The notes beneath the pieces were generated by a model. It saw only the letters and a program-made list of their open reading frames with translations. It searched no databases and had not been told where the DNA came from. Below are positions 1 through 9,501 of a stretch of 51,005 nt of DNA, piece by piece. Every line of letters begins with the position of its first letter. The stretch's first letter is position 1. Location: assembly GCF_002377905.1 (NCBI RefSeq), contig NZ_DFQS01000053.1:1-51005 (forward strand), given 5' to 3'. The translations under genes and the position numbers were made by a program. The DNA is from Psychrobacter sp. UBA3483 (GTDB taxonomy: Bacteria; Pseudomonadota; Gammaproteobacteria; Pseudomonadales; Moraxellaceae).

Positions 1-1
1 A

Positions 2-21
2 TGAATTGAAGACACGCCCTA
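2..21. repeat. 20-bp repeat, copy A (possible IS end)
   Basis: The sequence TGAATTGAAGACACGCCCTA is identical to positions 46094-46113. Outside the repeat the next bases make CTAA here and CTAG in the other copy. That fits the YTAR targets of some IS5-family elements, so this may be the inner edge of an element lying to the left of the window. The element type is inference, because only the repeat itself is visible. Confidence 0.6.
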
Positions 22-34
22 ATAAGAATGATGA

Positions 35-1498
35 TTATTTCTTGCAGTGTACTATCCAAACCGAACCATCTTCATGTCGCTTGATTGAGACTTCATACCC
101 TTGCAATGCTAGTTTGTTTAACCGACTAGTAACTGCTTCTTTATCATTTTTATGTAGCTCAGAAAATGAAATTGTCGTTGCATTCATCAGTGCTTTCTTT
201 CGCTCTTTGCTCATCTTACGTTCTTGGTATCGACCGTAGCGTTGCTTAGCTAACTGCTGCTGTATTGCCACGCTAACAATACTGTATCCTTTCTTAATAG
301 TACTGAGACCATAACCCTTTCTAAACTCACCATTATTTACGTCAGTAAACTGATCTGTCAAGGCAGCAAATGAGTCGTCCTGATGGCAATCAGCCTTCTC
401 ATATATAAGAGAGTGGTCAGGCCCTATTCTTATAAAATGCTTATGCCAAGCCATTAGTCCAAGCAAGGCATTCTTCACATCTGTAAACGACGAAACACCC
501 TTGATTTGGTATTTGGTTAAGTCCATGTGCTTTGCCAAATCGAAACGACCTAAATCTGTACTTTGATATGCTTTTTCAAGTTGGTCTAAATTCTTACATA
601 GCAATAACGCAGAGTCCGTATTCATGTTTTGGTGATGTGTAATCTTGTGATAAAGATTATTCATGAGCAGCTCCATTTCACGCTTACTCATTGGAGAACT
701 GAGATCAATTTTTACATTCAATGATTTCGTAAATTCCACTTCAGTAATTTCTTTATTTATAAAACTCAAACGTACCATTGCCTTAGATTGAGTTTCATTA
801 TTAAGCTGCAGTATATTTTTAAGAGAGGTATCCTCTCTTATATAGCGATTAAAAACGGAGGCTTCTGGAATAGGTATCATATCTGTTTTTTGACTCTGAA
901 ACCGATGTTTGGGTGCATCGCCAAACATTGGGATTGAATCGAACGGTGGTGAAACTATTGTTAAATGTTGTTCGCTGTTACCAATCATCTCTCTTTCTAT
1001 TAAGTACTCCTTAGATTCAACATAATTGATAACATCTTCTAGTTTTACTTTGGAGATAAGTCCAGCAGGCATACACCTATGGTAAATGTCAGTGCACCAA
1101 TTTGCATGAGAATGATAAAGTTCTTTTGCACTTTTAATAATCTTTTTAGTTTCTTTTTGAATCTGAATTTTAAGAGCAGGCTCATCATCAAGAATCTCAT
1201 CAGGACAGATTTGGTTGACTATATTATTGATTTTTCCTTTCAATTCTTCGAAAGGATGCTCTAGAACAATAGAATTAATAAAGGAGTTGGTTAAGTCATG
1301 TAGATAAGAGTGCATTTCATCCCAGTGCAACGCTTTAAGCTCTTTTACTACTTCATTCTTCAAACTGACTATACGGTTATACTCATCAGGATACTGAGTT
1401 AATACGGCCGCCCGATATGCTTCATGTCCTATAAAATTTACTAGCTCCACAAATATCATGTTTTCATGTTCTTTTGCATACTCATACTTTTGTTTCAT
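35..1498 (-). CDS. Hypothetical protein, 487 aa, unrecognised
   Basis: A long uninterrupted frame starts at ATG and ends 14 bases from the 20-bp repeat. I do not recognise the family. The product looks soluble and mostly helical, with no signal peptide or membrane segment. Residues about 418-436 are rich in Lys and Arg. The C-terminal 50 residues end in a short beta-like segment (GYEVSIKRHEDGSVWIVHC) that could be a small alpha/beta domain. Base composition is more AT-rich than the housekeeping genes that follow, and it lies next to a possible IS end, so horizontal acquisition is plausible. It is divergent from the 90-aa gene at 1651, with about 150 bases between them. No function is assigned. 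Confidence 0.75.
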   Translation of the reverse strand: MKQKYEYAKEHENMIFVELVNFIGHEAYRAAVLTQYPDEYNRIVSLKNEVVKELKALHWDEMHSYLHDLTNSFINSIVLEHPFEELKGKINNIVNQICPDEILDDEPALKIQIQKETKKIIKSAKELYHSHANWCTDIYHRCMPAGLISKVKLEDVINYVESKEYLIEREMIGNSEQHLTIVSPPFDSIPMFGDAPKHRFQSQKTDMIPIPEASVFNRYIREDTSLKNILQLNNETQSKAMVRLSFINKEITEVEFTKSLNVKIDLSSPMSKREMELLMNNLYHKITHHQNMNTDSALLLCKNLDQLEKAYQSTDLGRFDLAKHMDLTKYQIKGVSSFTDVKNALLGLMAWHKHFIRIGPDHSLIYEKADCHQDDSFAALTDQFTDVNNGEFRKGYGLSTIKKGYSIVSVAIQQQLAKQRYGRYQERKMSKERKKALMNATTISFSELHKNDKEAVTSRLNKLALQGYEVSIKRHEDGSVWIVHCKK

Positions 1499-1650
1499 TA
1501 CAACCCTTATCTGTTCAAATCTCTTTCAAAAAGTTTATCACAATCACCTAAGAAGAATACTCACCATATAATTAATAGTTTTTCTGGTGTATATTCTTCC
1601 TGTTATTGAATCGATATAATGAAATCTCATAAATAATCAGGAGTATCAAG

Positions 1651-1923
1651 ATGTCTATCAATGATAAAATCAAACAAGCTGAAAAATTGACTTTCGGTAC
1701 CGCACGACTTGTATCTGGTCACGCTCGACTATCGCGGGGGAAAAAAGAAGGAGTCACAGCCTCTCAGCTCCGCTCTATTTTTGACGATCTGGAAGGGATG
1801 AGTGATGCTGAAATTAATGGCTTTATTGATATTGGAGATAAACTGGTAAATGGAGATATTAACATACCAAAAACCGCTTTCAGTATGCCTGATGATACAT
1901 CAAAGGAGAATAACAAAGATTAA
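1651..1923 (+). CDS. Small hypothetical protein, 90 aa
   Basis: The ATG start is preceded by a good ribosome binding site (AGGAG about 7 bases upstream). The product is small, charged and probably helical, without a membrane segment. Its C-terminus is acidic and polar and looks disordered. It contains the stretch GKKEGVTASQLRSIFDDLEG followed by an acidic helix; I know no family for it. It is divergent from the 487-aa unknown gene, and the two may share a regulatory region at 1499-1650. The ribosome binding site and uninterrupted frame support a real gene, but the function is unknown. Confidence 0.7.
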   Translation: MSINDKIKQAEKLTFGTARLVSGHARLSRGKKEGVTASQLRSIFDDLEGMSDAEINGFIDIGDKLVNGDINIPKTAFSMPDDTSKENNKD

Positions 1924-2225
1924 TCATGCAATATGATGACTGCTATTACTCGTTGCAGCATGACTGAATAATGCCAATTTTGTACTATGCTTGATATACA
2001 TTGCACGTTGTAAAAATTAGCTAGCTTTCGATAACCGCCTAATCTTAGATATTTAGAGCTTTTCAGCCTTGTTTGCAGCAGCTATCCTTGTTTGACTACT
2101 GGATTGCAGAGACTTAGCCAGACGTGATGTAGCGATAACAGGAATACGGTAGGCTTTAGTCGTTACTCTAGTGGGCAGAATGGATAATAGCGATAAGCGA
2201 GATTAGCTGCAGAAATATTAAATCA
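1924..2225. other. Intergenic stretch with a start-less open frame
   Basis: There is no supported gene in the interval between the 90-aa gene and the guaA terminator. On the minus strand, positions 2202 down to 2053 hold about 49 open codons with protein-like composition (for example TRVTTKAYRIPVIATSRLAK) but no ATG, GTG or TTG start. It could be a decayed gene or a dispersed intergenic repeat. Confidence 0.4.
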
Positions 2226-2260
2226 AAAAAAACACCCAACCAAGTTGAGTGTTTTTTTAT
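2226..2260 (-). terminator. Bidirectional Rho-independent terminator (guaA)
   Basis: A 10-bp stem (2231-2240 with 2244-2253, one G-U pair) encloses a 3-base loop. There is a T run on each strand. It lies 25-55 bases beyond the guaA stop and would end guaA transcripts on the minus strand. It could also stop readthrough from the left. Confidence 0.85.
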
Positions 2261-2284
2261 TTCAGCTAAAGACTAAGTAAAAGG

Positions 2285-3904
2285 TTATTCCCACTCAATA
2301 GTAGCAGGTGGCTTGCTCGACACATCATAAGTCACACGTGAGACCTCTTTGATTTCATTCATAATGCGATTCGATACCGTCTCAATCAAATCATATGGCA
2401 GATGGGCAAAGCGCGCGGTCATAAAGTCGACAGTTTCAACCGCACGTAGCGCAATCACCCACGCATAGCGGCGGCCATCGCCGACCACGCCGACTGATTT
2501 GATTGGTTGGAATACCGCAAATGCTTGCGCAGTCTTATCGTACCAGCCTGATTTTTCTAATTCTGCCATAAAGATCGCATCGGCTTGACGTAAAATATCA
2601 GCGTATTCTTTTTTGACTTCACCCAAGATACGCACGCCCAAACCTGGACCTGGGAACGGATGACGATAGATCATTTTAGCTGGTAGACCCAAGGTGATAC
2701 CAAGTTTACGCACTTCATCTTTAAATAAATCGCGTAATGGCTCGACCAACTCAAACGCCAAATCATCTGGCAAACCGCCGACGTTGTGATGGCTCTTAAT
2801 CACGTGAGCCTTGCCTTGATGCGACTTGGCTGATTCGATGACATCAGGATAAATCGTACCTTGTGCCAAGAACTCAATGACTTTACCATCGCTTTGCTCG
2901 CTGATTTCACGCGCACTATTGGCAAAGACATCAATAAAGGTTTTACCGATGATTTTACGTTTGGCTTCTGGATCAGACTCGCCTGCTAAGGCGTTTAAGA
3001 ATAAATCTTCGGCATCGACACGGATGACTTTTACACCCATGTTTTCAGCAAAGATTTGCATCACTTGATCGCCTTCGTGCAGACGTAGCAGACCATTATC
3101 AACGAACACACACGTTAGCTGATCACCAATCGCTTTATGCAATAGCGCCGCAACTACTGAGCTATCAACGCCGCCTGATAGACCAAGCAATACTTGTTTG
3201 TCACCGATTTGCTCTTTCAACTGTGCCACGCGCATATCGACGATATTGTCTGGCGTCCAATCACCCGCACAGTCGCAAATCTGATGTACGAAACGGCCCA
3301 ATAACGCTTGACCTTGTAAGGTATGCGTCACTTCAGGATGGAACTGTAGACCATAATACTGCTTGGCATCATCGGCCATAATCGCAATCGGACAGCTTGG
3401 CGTACTGGCGATAATATCGAAACCTTGTGGTGCCTCAATAACCTTGTCGCCATGACTCATCCACACATCTAGCTTGGCGGTGTTGTGCTCCGTCACGCTA
3501 TCTTCAATACCATCAGTGAGCTGCGACTGACCATTAACTTCAATCGTCGCGGCGCCAAACTCATGGATATCACTGGCATGAACCTGCCCGCCAAAGCGAT
3601 CCGCCATCGCCTGCATACCGTAGCAAATGCCAAGTACTGGCACGCCAAGCTCAAACACCGCATCATTAATACGCGGGCTATTTTCGGCATGAACGCTCTC
3701 AGGACCGCCCGATAGGATGACACCTTTGGCACCAAAATCATGGATACGCTGAGTGTCGATGTCGTAAGGGAACATCTCACAGAAAACGCCAGAATCGCGC
3801 ACACGGCGAGCGATAAGCTGGCTATATTGTGAGCCAAAATCGAGGATAAGGATGCGGTCTTGCTTGATAGTAGGTAATGCAGGAGTGGCAGCGGCAGTGG
3901 TCAT
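2285..3904 (-). CDS. guaA: GMP synthase (glutamine-hydrolysing)
   Basis: Converts XMP to GMP using glutamine and ATP, the last step of de novo guanine nucleotide synthesis, in the cytoplasm. The N-terminal class I glutamine amidotransferase domain shows the nucleophile Cys94 (LGICYGMQ) and the His189/Glu191 pair (QFHPEV). The ATP pyrophosphatase loop SGGVDSS is at about 243-249. The C-terminal dimerisation domain ends in the typical KPPATIEWE. At 539 aa it is slightly longer than E. coli GuaA (525) because of about 14 extra N-terminal residues. It is transcribed alone; guaB is not adjacent in this window. Confidence 0.97.
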   Translation of the reverse strand: MTTAAATPALPTIKQDRILILDFGSQYSQLIARRVRDSGVFCEMFPYDIDTQRIHDFGAKGVILSGGPESVHAENSPRINDAVFELGVPVLGICYGMQAMADRFGGQVHASDIHEFGAATIEVNGQSQLTDGIEDSVTEHNTAKLDVWMSHGDKVIEAPQGFDIIASTPSCPIAIMADDAKQYYGLQFHPEVTHTLQGQALLGRFVHQICDCAGDWTPDNIVDMRVAQLKEQIGDKQVLLGLSGGVDSSVVAALLHKAIGDQLTCVFVDNGLLRLHEGDQVMQIFAENMGVKVIRVDAEDLFLNALAGESDPEAKRKIIGKTFIDVFANSAREISEQSDGKVIEFLAQGTIYPDVIESAKSHQGKAHVIKSHHNVGGLPDDLAFELVEPLRDLFKDEVRKLGITLGLPAKMIYRHPFPGPGLGVRILGEVKKEYADILRQADAIFMAELEKSGWYDKTAQAFAVFQPIKSVGVVGDGRRYAWVIALRAVETVDFMTARFAHLPYDLIETVSNRIMNEIKEVSRVTYDVSSKPPATIEWE

Positions 3905-4307
3905 AAATCGATGTCCATCAAGAAAAAATTAGTGCCCTATTTTAACAAGTTTGCGCCCATTAATGGCTATTAGATGGTTAATTATTCACGTTTTTTGCGA
4001 GATAGTACGCCTTGATAAGAATAATACGCCAGAGCGAACCCTAATATTGCCGCTACTAAATAAAAACCATGAATTTTTATTATACAAATGACGAGTCTAT
4101 ATGAAATATTTGTTTATATTGTGCTATGCTCAAACGATAAATAGGTTCGCTTTAGAATTACCTGCTTGGCATAAGCGCTTAATATTGTATGGTTTTTACG
4201 ATAACACTGAGCTAATCATTCACCTATGCTGAGCAGACAAGCTAAACCTCCCTTAACCGAATCCTTTAGTATAAAAACCGTAATAACGAATCGACAGGTA
4301 TGTCCCT
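3905..4307. other. Divergent intergenic region guaA / FAD oxidoreductase
   Basis: This 403-base AT-rich region separates two divergent genes and should carry both promoters. A TGTTAAAAT extended -10 (hexamer at 3939-3944, minus strand) could serve guaA, and a TGCTATGCT element around 4124-4132 could serve the plus-strand operon; both are weak calls. On the minus strand, 4082 down to 3982 holds an open frame reading as one membrane helix plus a basic tail (FYLVAAILGFALAYYSYQG, then SRKKRE), but it has no standard start codon. Confidence 0.45.
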
Positions 4308-6041
4308 ATGAGCAAAATCAAATCTCTTATTCGTAAAACCACTAGCCTTTCTGCTACCAAAAACAACGATAATAATAATTTAGACCCTATTCAAAAAAAT
4401 AATACACCCGCCAGCACCCCTATTGAGCAGACGCGCTGGAACGGTTGGGGCAATGTCAGTATCAATAAAAAAGTCTCGCCGCATGGCGCAAAATTAATAA
4501 AATCACATATCGGCAAAACCAAAAAACTCTCCTCTGTTAGCTTACAACAGGTACTCAAAACTGTTCCAAAATCGCGCTTACCTGCTGCTATAACTAGTCT
4601 GGATACGGTATCTATCGATAAAGAAGTGAGACTCAGACACGCGCGCGGTCAAAGCTTCCCAGATTGGATAGCCATGCACAGCGGCGCTTTTGAAGTGTTC
4701 CCTGACGGTGTTGCTTTTCCCGAATCGACCGCTGACGTCGAGACTTTATTAACGCTCGCCAGTGAGCACGACCTAATTGTCATTCCGTTTGGTGGTGGCA
4801 CCTCAGTCGTTGGACATATCAATCCGCAAAAGGGCTCACGCCCAGTACTCACCATTGCCATGAGCAAAATGGATCAGCTTCTCGATTTAGATACCGAGAG
4901 CCAAATTGCTACCTTTGGCGCGGGTACACAAGGGCCAGCGGTTGAAGCACAGTTGGACGCACAGGGTTACCGCTTAGGGCATTATCCGCAGTCTTGGGAG
5001 CTATCAACGCTTGGCGGTTGGATTGCCGCGCGCTCTAGTGGTCAGCAGTCATTGGGCTACGGGCGTATCGAGCAGATGTTTGCGGGCGGTACGTTGGTCA
5101 CTCCGCAGGGTGTACTTAATATCGCTGATATTCCGGCGTCATCAGCAGGGCCTGATTTGCGCGAGATGATGATGGGCACCGAAGGTCGTGCTGGTATTTT
5201 TACCGAGGTCAAAATGCGCGTACAACCGCAGCCTGAGGAAGAGCTATTTAAAGTGGCTTTCCTGCCCAACTGGGAAGCTGGTAAAGAAGTACTTAGACAA
5301 GCCGTGCAAAAAAATGTTCGCTTATCCATGCTACGTTTAAGTAATGCTATCGAAACTGATGCGCATCTACATTTAGGCACGTCACCAAGCCAATTCTTAG
5401 CCATCAGCACCTATCTAAAAGCCCGCGGGCTAGACTCTCAAAAAGTCATGCTCACTTACGGCGTATCAGGCGATAAAGCGCAGAATAAGTTGGCACTAAC
5501 GCAGTTTAATAAGCTGTTGAAGCAGCACGGTAGTGTCACTGGTAAAATTACCGATATTATGGGTAGCGTGTGGGCGCATGGACGTTTCAAATTTCCTTAC
5601 TTGCGTGGCACTTTATGGGACAAAGGCATCATGGTCGATACCTTCGAGACAGCAACCAATTGGAACAACATCGACGAGCAAATGCAGCAGATGCAAGAAG
5701 CGGTGAGAACCTCTTTAACAGAGGAAGGCGAGAAGGTCATGGCCTTTACCCATATCTCACACGTCTATAAACAAGGTGCTAGTCTTTATACCACTTACTT
5801 CTTTCGCGCAGCTAAAGACCACGCCACAACCTTAAAACGCTGGCAAAAAATCAAACAGGCGGCCAGTTTAAGTTTGGCCAATGGTACAGCCACGATATCG
5901 CATCAGCATGGCGTTGGCCGTGATCATACGCCTTATCTAGCGGCTGAAAAAGGGAAGCTTGGCATTCAGGTGACTCATGATATGCTCAAAAGCCTAGACC
6001 CTGAACAGCGTATGAATCCGGGCGTTTTAATCGAAGATTAA
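4308..6041 (+). CDS. FAD-binding oxidoreductase, alkyl-DHAP-synthase-like
   Basis: A flavoprotein of the VAO/PCMH fold, 577 aa. The FAD-binding half shows PFGGGTSVVGH at about 162-172, then GHYPQSWELSTLGGWIAARS and MGTEGRAGIFTEV. The order and wording match eukaryotic alkyldihydroxyacetonephosphate synthase (AGPS), which exchanges an acyl for an alkyl chain in ether-lipid synthesis. The C-terminal segment (HQHGVGRDH, then LDPEQRMNPG) also follows that family. The first 100 residues are polar and basic and look poorly conserved. It is first in a run with a GlpD-type dehydrogenase and an FGGY kinase. AGT at the flavoprotein centre suggests AGPS-like chemistry, but a lactate or glycolate oxidase-like activity cannot be excluded. 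Start chosen at ATG with AGGT 8-9 bases upstream. Confidence 0.88.
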   Translation: MSKIKSLIRKTTSLSATKNNDNNNLDPIQKNNTPASTPIEQTRWNGWGNVSINKKVSPHGAKLIKSHIGKTKKLSSVSLQQVLKTVPKSRLPAAITSLDTVSIDKEVRLRHARGQSFPDWIAMHSGAFEVFPDGVAFPESTADVETLLTLASEHDLIVIPFGGGTSVVGHINPQKGSRPVLTIAMSKMDQLLDLDTESQIATFGAGTQGPAVEAQLDAQGYRLGHYPQSWELSTLGGWIAARSSGQQSLGYGRIEQMFAGGTLVTPQGVLNIADIPASSAGPDLREMMMGTEGRAGIFTEVKMRVQPQPEEELFKVAFLPNWEAGKEVLRQAVQKNVRLSMLRLSNAIETDAHLHLGTSPSQFLAISTYLKARGLDSQKVMLTYGVSGDKAQNKLALTQFNKLLKQHGSVTGKITDIMGSVWAHGRFKFPYLRGTLWDKGIMVDTFETATNWNNIDEQMQQMQEAVRTSLTEEGEKVMAFTHISHVYKQGASLYTTYFFRAAKDHATTLKRWQKIKQAASLSLANGTATISHQHGVGRDHTPYLAAEKGKLGIQVTHDMLKSLDPEQRMNPGVLIED

Positions 6042-6131
6042 AAGATAGCCTTAGTACCATTAAATGACTTACATATATTCAAGTATACTAAGTTACTGAT
6101 TCATTTAAGTGTCATGTGAGATAAATCGTTT

Positions 6132-7832
6132 ATGAACCCCACTAAACCCAATCAGCCCCATCAGCAACGCCAGCAAGCACTAGCGCCTTTATCTCATCGC
6201 TCGTCTCAAGTAGAACCGTGGGATATGCTGATTATTGGTGGCGGCATTACGGGTGCTGGGATTGCGCGCGAAGCGGCACGGCGCGGCTTGGCAGTATTAT
6301 TAATTGAGCAAAAAGACTTTGCTTGGGGTACATCTAGCCGCTCTAGTAAAATGGTACATGGCGGATTGCGCTATATTGCCTCGGGTGATTATAAGACCAC
6401 CTTGCTTAGCGTTCGTGAGCGTGAACGTATGCTCAGTGAAGCAAGTGGCCTTGTGAATGAGATGCACTATGTTATGCCGCATTATAAAGGCAAGTTTCCA
6501 CCGCCATGGATATTTAATACCTTGCTACGAGTCTACGATAGGCTCGCGGGCAAGCGCTACTTTACTTACTTTAAAAGAGAGGCTTTTTTAAGTCTAAATC
6601 CGCATATCAAGCAAGACAAGTTTTTAGGAGCCAGTCAATTTAGCGATGCGGTGACCGACGACTCGCGGCTGGTGATGCGCGTACTTGATGAGGCAATTAA
6701 TGACGGCGCACAGGCGATTAATTACCTAAAAGCAGAATCGTTGATTACCAATGAACAAGGCTTGGTGGTAGGCGCAACACTCAAAGATACCTCTTCTGAA
6801 GACAATGCTCATAGTAATGCTCAAAACAATGTTCAAAGTTACGATGTTTACGCCAAAGTGGTGGTCAGTGCCACAGGCGCTTGGGCGGATACCTTACGGA
6901 TGCAAGCCAGTAAGCAATCTGAGCAAAGCTTTCATAAACAAATCCGTCCATCGCGCGGCAGTCACTTGGTTATCAGTCAAGAACGTTTACCCCTCAAGCA
7001 AGCCTATACCTTTTTACATCCTGAAGATAAAAGAGCGGTCTTTGTCTTTCCTTGGGAAAATCGCACCGTCCTTGGCACCACCGATTTGGATCATCCGCCT
7101 TTGGACGATAGTGAAGTTGGTATCACGAATGAAGAGGTCGATTATTTATTAACTGCGACTAACGAGCTCTTTAATGATGCCGACCTGAATCGAGAGGATG
7201 TCATCAGTACGTGGGCAGGCGTGCGTCCGCTGATTTCAGAAGGCGGCGATGGCAAGCGCGTGAGCCCAAGTAAAGAAAAGCGCGACCACAGCGTGTGGCT
7301 CGATAATAATCTGGTGACCGTCAGCGGCGGCAAGCTAACAACCTTTCGCCTTATTGCTTTAGATGTCCTTGAAAAGTGTCAAGAAGTGCTCGCGCTCGAT
7401 AAATCTGTCATTCAAAATCAAACCATAAATGGCGATTACGTCTTTAGCGATACCACACCAACCAATCCTAAATTTTCTACTTTACCAAAAGCTCTACAAC
7501 AACGCTTACAAGGGTTTTATGGCCTACAGCTTGATACTCTCCTAGAGCTAGCGCATGACGAAGATTTGGCTTATGTCACCGACAGCAACACCATTTGGGC
7601 AGAGATTCGTTTTGCCGCGCGCCATGAGCAGGTTATTCATTTAGATGATTTATTACTGCGACGGACACGCTTGGGTTTAATCCTACCGCATGGCGCAATG
7701 ACGCCGCTTATCAGCACAAGACTAAAGCAAATATGTCAGCAAGAGCTCGGCTGGGATGAGCAAAAGTGGCAGCAAGAAGTTGTCCGCTATCAGGACTTGT
7801 GGCAGCGCTACTACCATTTGCCTGCAGCTTAA
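6132..7832 (+). CDS. Glycerol-3-phosphate dehydrogenase/oxidase (GlpD type)
   Basis: FAD-dependent oxidation of sn-glycerol 3-phosphate to dihydroxyacetone phosphate, normally membrane-associated and feeding quinone. The Rossmann FAD motif GGGITGAGIAREAARRG lies at about 36-52, followed by WGTSSRSSKMVHGGLRY, the GlpD signature. The C-terminal DAO_C-like helical domain (EIRFAARHEQ and DLLLRRTRLG) is present, giving the full 566 aa. It follows the AGPS-like gene by 90 bases and precedes the FGGY kinase by 29, so co-transcription is likely. It could make DHAP for, or remove glycerol 3-phosphate from, the pathway of the neighbouring genes. Because glpF and a canonical glpK are not seen, I leave the symbol empty. 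Confidence 0.9.
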   Translation: MNPTKPNQPHQQRQQALAPLSHRSSQVEPWDMLIIGGGITGAGIAREAARRGLAVLLIEQKDFAWGTSSRSSKMVHGGLRYIASGDYKTTLLSVRERERMLSEASGLVNEMHYVMPHYKGKFPPPWIFNTLLRVYDRLAGKRYFTYFKREAFLSLNPHIKQDKFLGASQFSDAVTDDSRLVMRVLDEAINDGAQAINYLKAESLITNEQGLVVGATLKDTSSEDNAHSNAQNNVQSYDVYAKVVVSATGAWADTLRMQASKQSEQSFHKQIRPSRGSHLVISQERLPLKQAYTFLHPEDKRAVFVFPWENRTVLGTTDLDHPPLDDSEVGITNEEVDYLLTATNELFNDADLNREDVISTWAGVRPLISEGGDGKRVSPSKEKRDHSVWLDNNLVTVSGGKLTTFRLIALDVLEKCQEVLALDKSVIQNQTINGDYVFSDTTPTNPKFSTLPKALQQRLQGFYGLQLDTLLELAHDEDLAYVTDSNTIWAEIRFAARHEQVIHLDDLLLRRTRLGLILPHGAMTPLISTRLKQICQQELGWDEQKWQQEVVRYQDLWQRYYHLPAA

Positions 7833-7861
7833 TTTATATGACTACATAGTTAAGGACGACT

Positions 7862-9430
7862 ATGACCACGAACCTTGATGACCCTATTTATTTCTTAGCC
7901 ATTGATAATGGTACGCAAAGTGTTAGAGCGCTTATCTTTGATCAGTTTGGCACTGAGATTGCCAAAGCCCGTGTCCCTATCGAGCCGTATTTCTCTCTCC
8001 AGCCCAATTTTGCCGAGCAGCACGCTGACTATTATTGGCAAAAGCTAAGCGAGGCTTGTCAGCAACTGTGGCACACCAGCGCTATAAGCCCTGAGCAAAT
8101 CGCAGGCGTTAGTCTTGCCACCCAGCGCTATACCATGATTTGTCTCGATAAAGACATGCAGCCGCTGCGTCCTGCTATCGTATGGATGGATTTACGCCGC
8201 GGCGAAAACAACGATATCGGCTTTCTGAGCCCATTAACCAAAATCATTGGCATGGGCGAGCTGGTACAAGAGGCACAGCAAAAAGCCCGCTGTAATTGGC
8301 TTGCACACCATGAACCAGAGATGTGGGCAAAAACCGCCCATTACGTCAATCTATCTGCTTACCTGACCTATCAACTCACAGGCGAATTAGCCGATTCCAC
8401 TGGTCATGCCCTAGGCTATCTGCCTTATGACTATAAAGCGCAAACATGGCTAAAACCCAAAGATCTTAAATGGCGTTTATTTAGCTGTCGACCTGAACAA
8501 ATGCCTAAGATTGTACCACCAGGTCAGCCACTTGGTCATATCAGCGCAAAAGCGGCTAAAGCCACGGGGATTTTAGAGGGCACGCTGATGATTGCGGCCG
8601 CTAGTGATAAAGCTTGCGAGGCTTTGGGCTCTGCTGGTCTGGCAGCCGATACTGCCTGTTTAAGCTTTGGTACTACTGCGACTATCAATACCACGTCGAG
8701 CAATTACGTCGAAATCCTTAAGCATATGCCCGCCTACACTGCTGCTGCGCCGAAATACTACAATCATGAGTACATGATCTATCGCGGCTTTTGGATGGTT
8801 AGCTGGTTTAAAGAGCAATTTGCTCACTATGAAGAGCAGCTAGCAAAGACGCAAGGCATCGATACCGAAAAGCTCCTCGATCAAGCAGTTAAAGATATTC
8901 CGGCGGGCTGTATGGGGCTGATGATGCAGCCGTATTGGTCACCCGGCGTCCGTCATCCGGGACTTGAAGGTAAAGGTGCCCTCATTGGTTTTGGTGATGT
9001 GCACACGCGGGCGCACGTTTATCGCGCTATCTTAGAGGGGCTCGCTTACGAGCTAAAACTGGGCTTCGATACCATTGAAAAGCGCACGGGCAAAACCATC
9101 AAGCACTTACGTGTCTCAGGCGGCGGCTCCCAAAGTGACTCAGCGATGCAGCTTACTGCCGATATCTTTGGTATGCCCGCTTATCGCCCGCACACTTATG
9201 AGGCTTCAGGATTAGGCGCTGCCATCAACTGCGCAGTCGGAATCGGCGTCTATCCCGATCACGCGGTTGCAAGTGAGGCAATGACCCATTTAGGCGATGA
9301 ATTCTTGCCTATTGAGGCCAATGTCCAGCTCTACAAACGCCTTTATAATGAGGTTTATCTAAAAATGTATGAGCGCCTAAAACCTTTATATCAAAGCATA
9401 CAAGATATTACTGGTTATCCTGCAAAGTGA
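7862..9430 (+). CDS. FGGY-family carbohydrate kinase
   Basis: ATP-dependent sugar or polyol kinase of the FGGY family, 522 aa. The N-terminal phosphate-binding segment is AIDNGTQSVRALIFD, and WMDLRRG is the usual mid-domain motif. The C-terminal nucleotide-binding domain shows LSFGTTATINTT and VSGGGSQSDSAMQLTADIFG. It is not a clear match to glycerol kinase GlpK (no SRTxLxNI-like segment), so the substrate is open: glycerol, dihydroxyacetone, a tetritol or a sugar. The operon position after AGPS-like and GlpD-like genes argues for a glycerol-type substrate, as inference. An AAGGA ribosome binding site lies 7 bases before ATG. Confidence 0.88.
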   Translation: MTTNLDDPIYFLAIDNGTQSVRALIFDQFGTEIAKARVPIEPYFSLQPNFAEQHADYYWQKLSEACQQLWHTSAISPEQIAGVSLATQRYTMICLDKDMQPLRPAIVWMDLRRGENNDIGFLSPLTKIIGMGELVQEAQQKARCNWLAHHEPEMWAKTAHYVNLSAYLTYQLTGELADSTGHALGYLPYDYKAQTWLKPKDLKWRLFSCRPEQMPKIVPPGQPLGHISAKAAKATGILEGTLMIAAASDKACEALGSAGLAADTACLSFGTTATINTTSSNYVEILKHMPAYTAAAPKYYNHEYMIYRGFWMVSWFKEQFAHYEEQLAKTQGIDTEKLLDQAVKDIPAGCMGLMMQPYWSPGVRHPGLEGKGALIGFGDVHTRAHVYRAILEGLAYELKLGFDTIEKRTGKTIKHLRVSGGGSQSDSAMQLTADIFGMPAYRPHTYEASGLGAAINCAVGIGVYPDHAVASEAMTHLGDEFLPIEANVQLYKRLYNEVYLKMYERLKPLYQSIQDITGYPAK

Positions 9431-9501
9431 ATTAAGCCTCTAAGTTAACTTTATTACTTCTATAGACTCAAGCTTAAGATAATAATAACGGAGACTAAGC
9501 T

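Noticed and set aside
3493..3837. Open frame of 114 codons opposite or out of frame within guaA
   Set aside because: A shadow of guaA coding sequence with no independent evidence; the same applies to similar frames inside gyrB, dnaA, dnaK and others.
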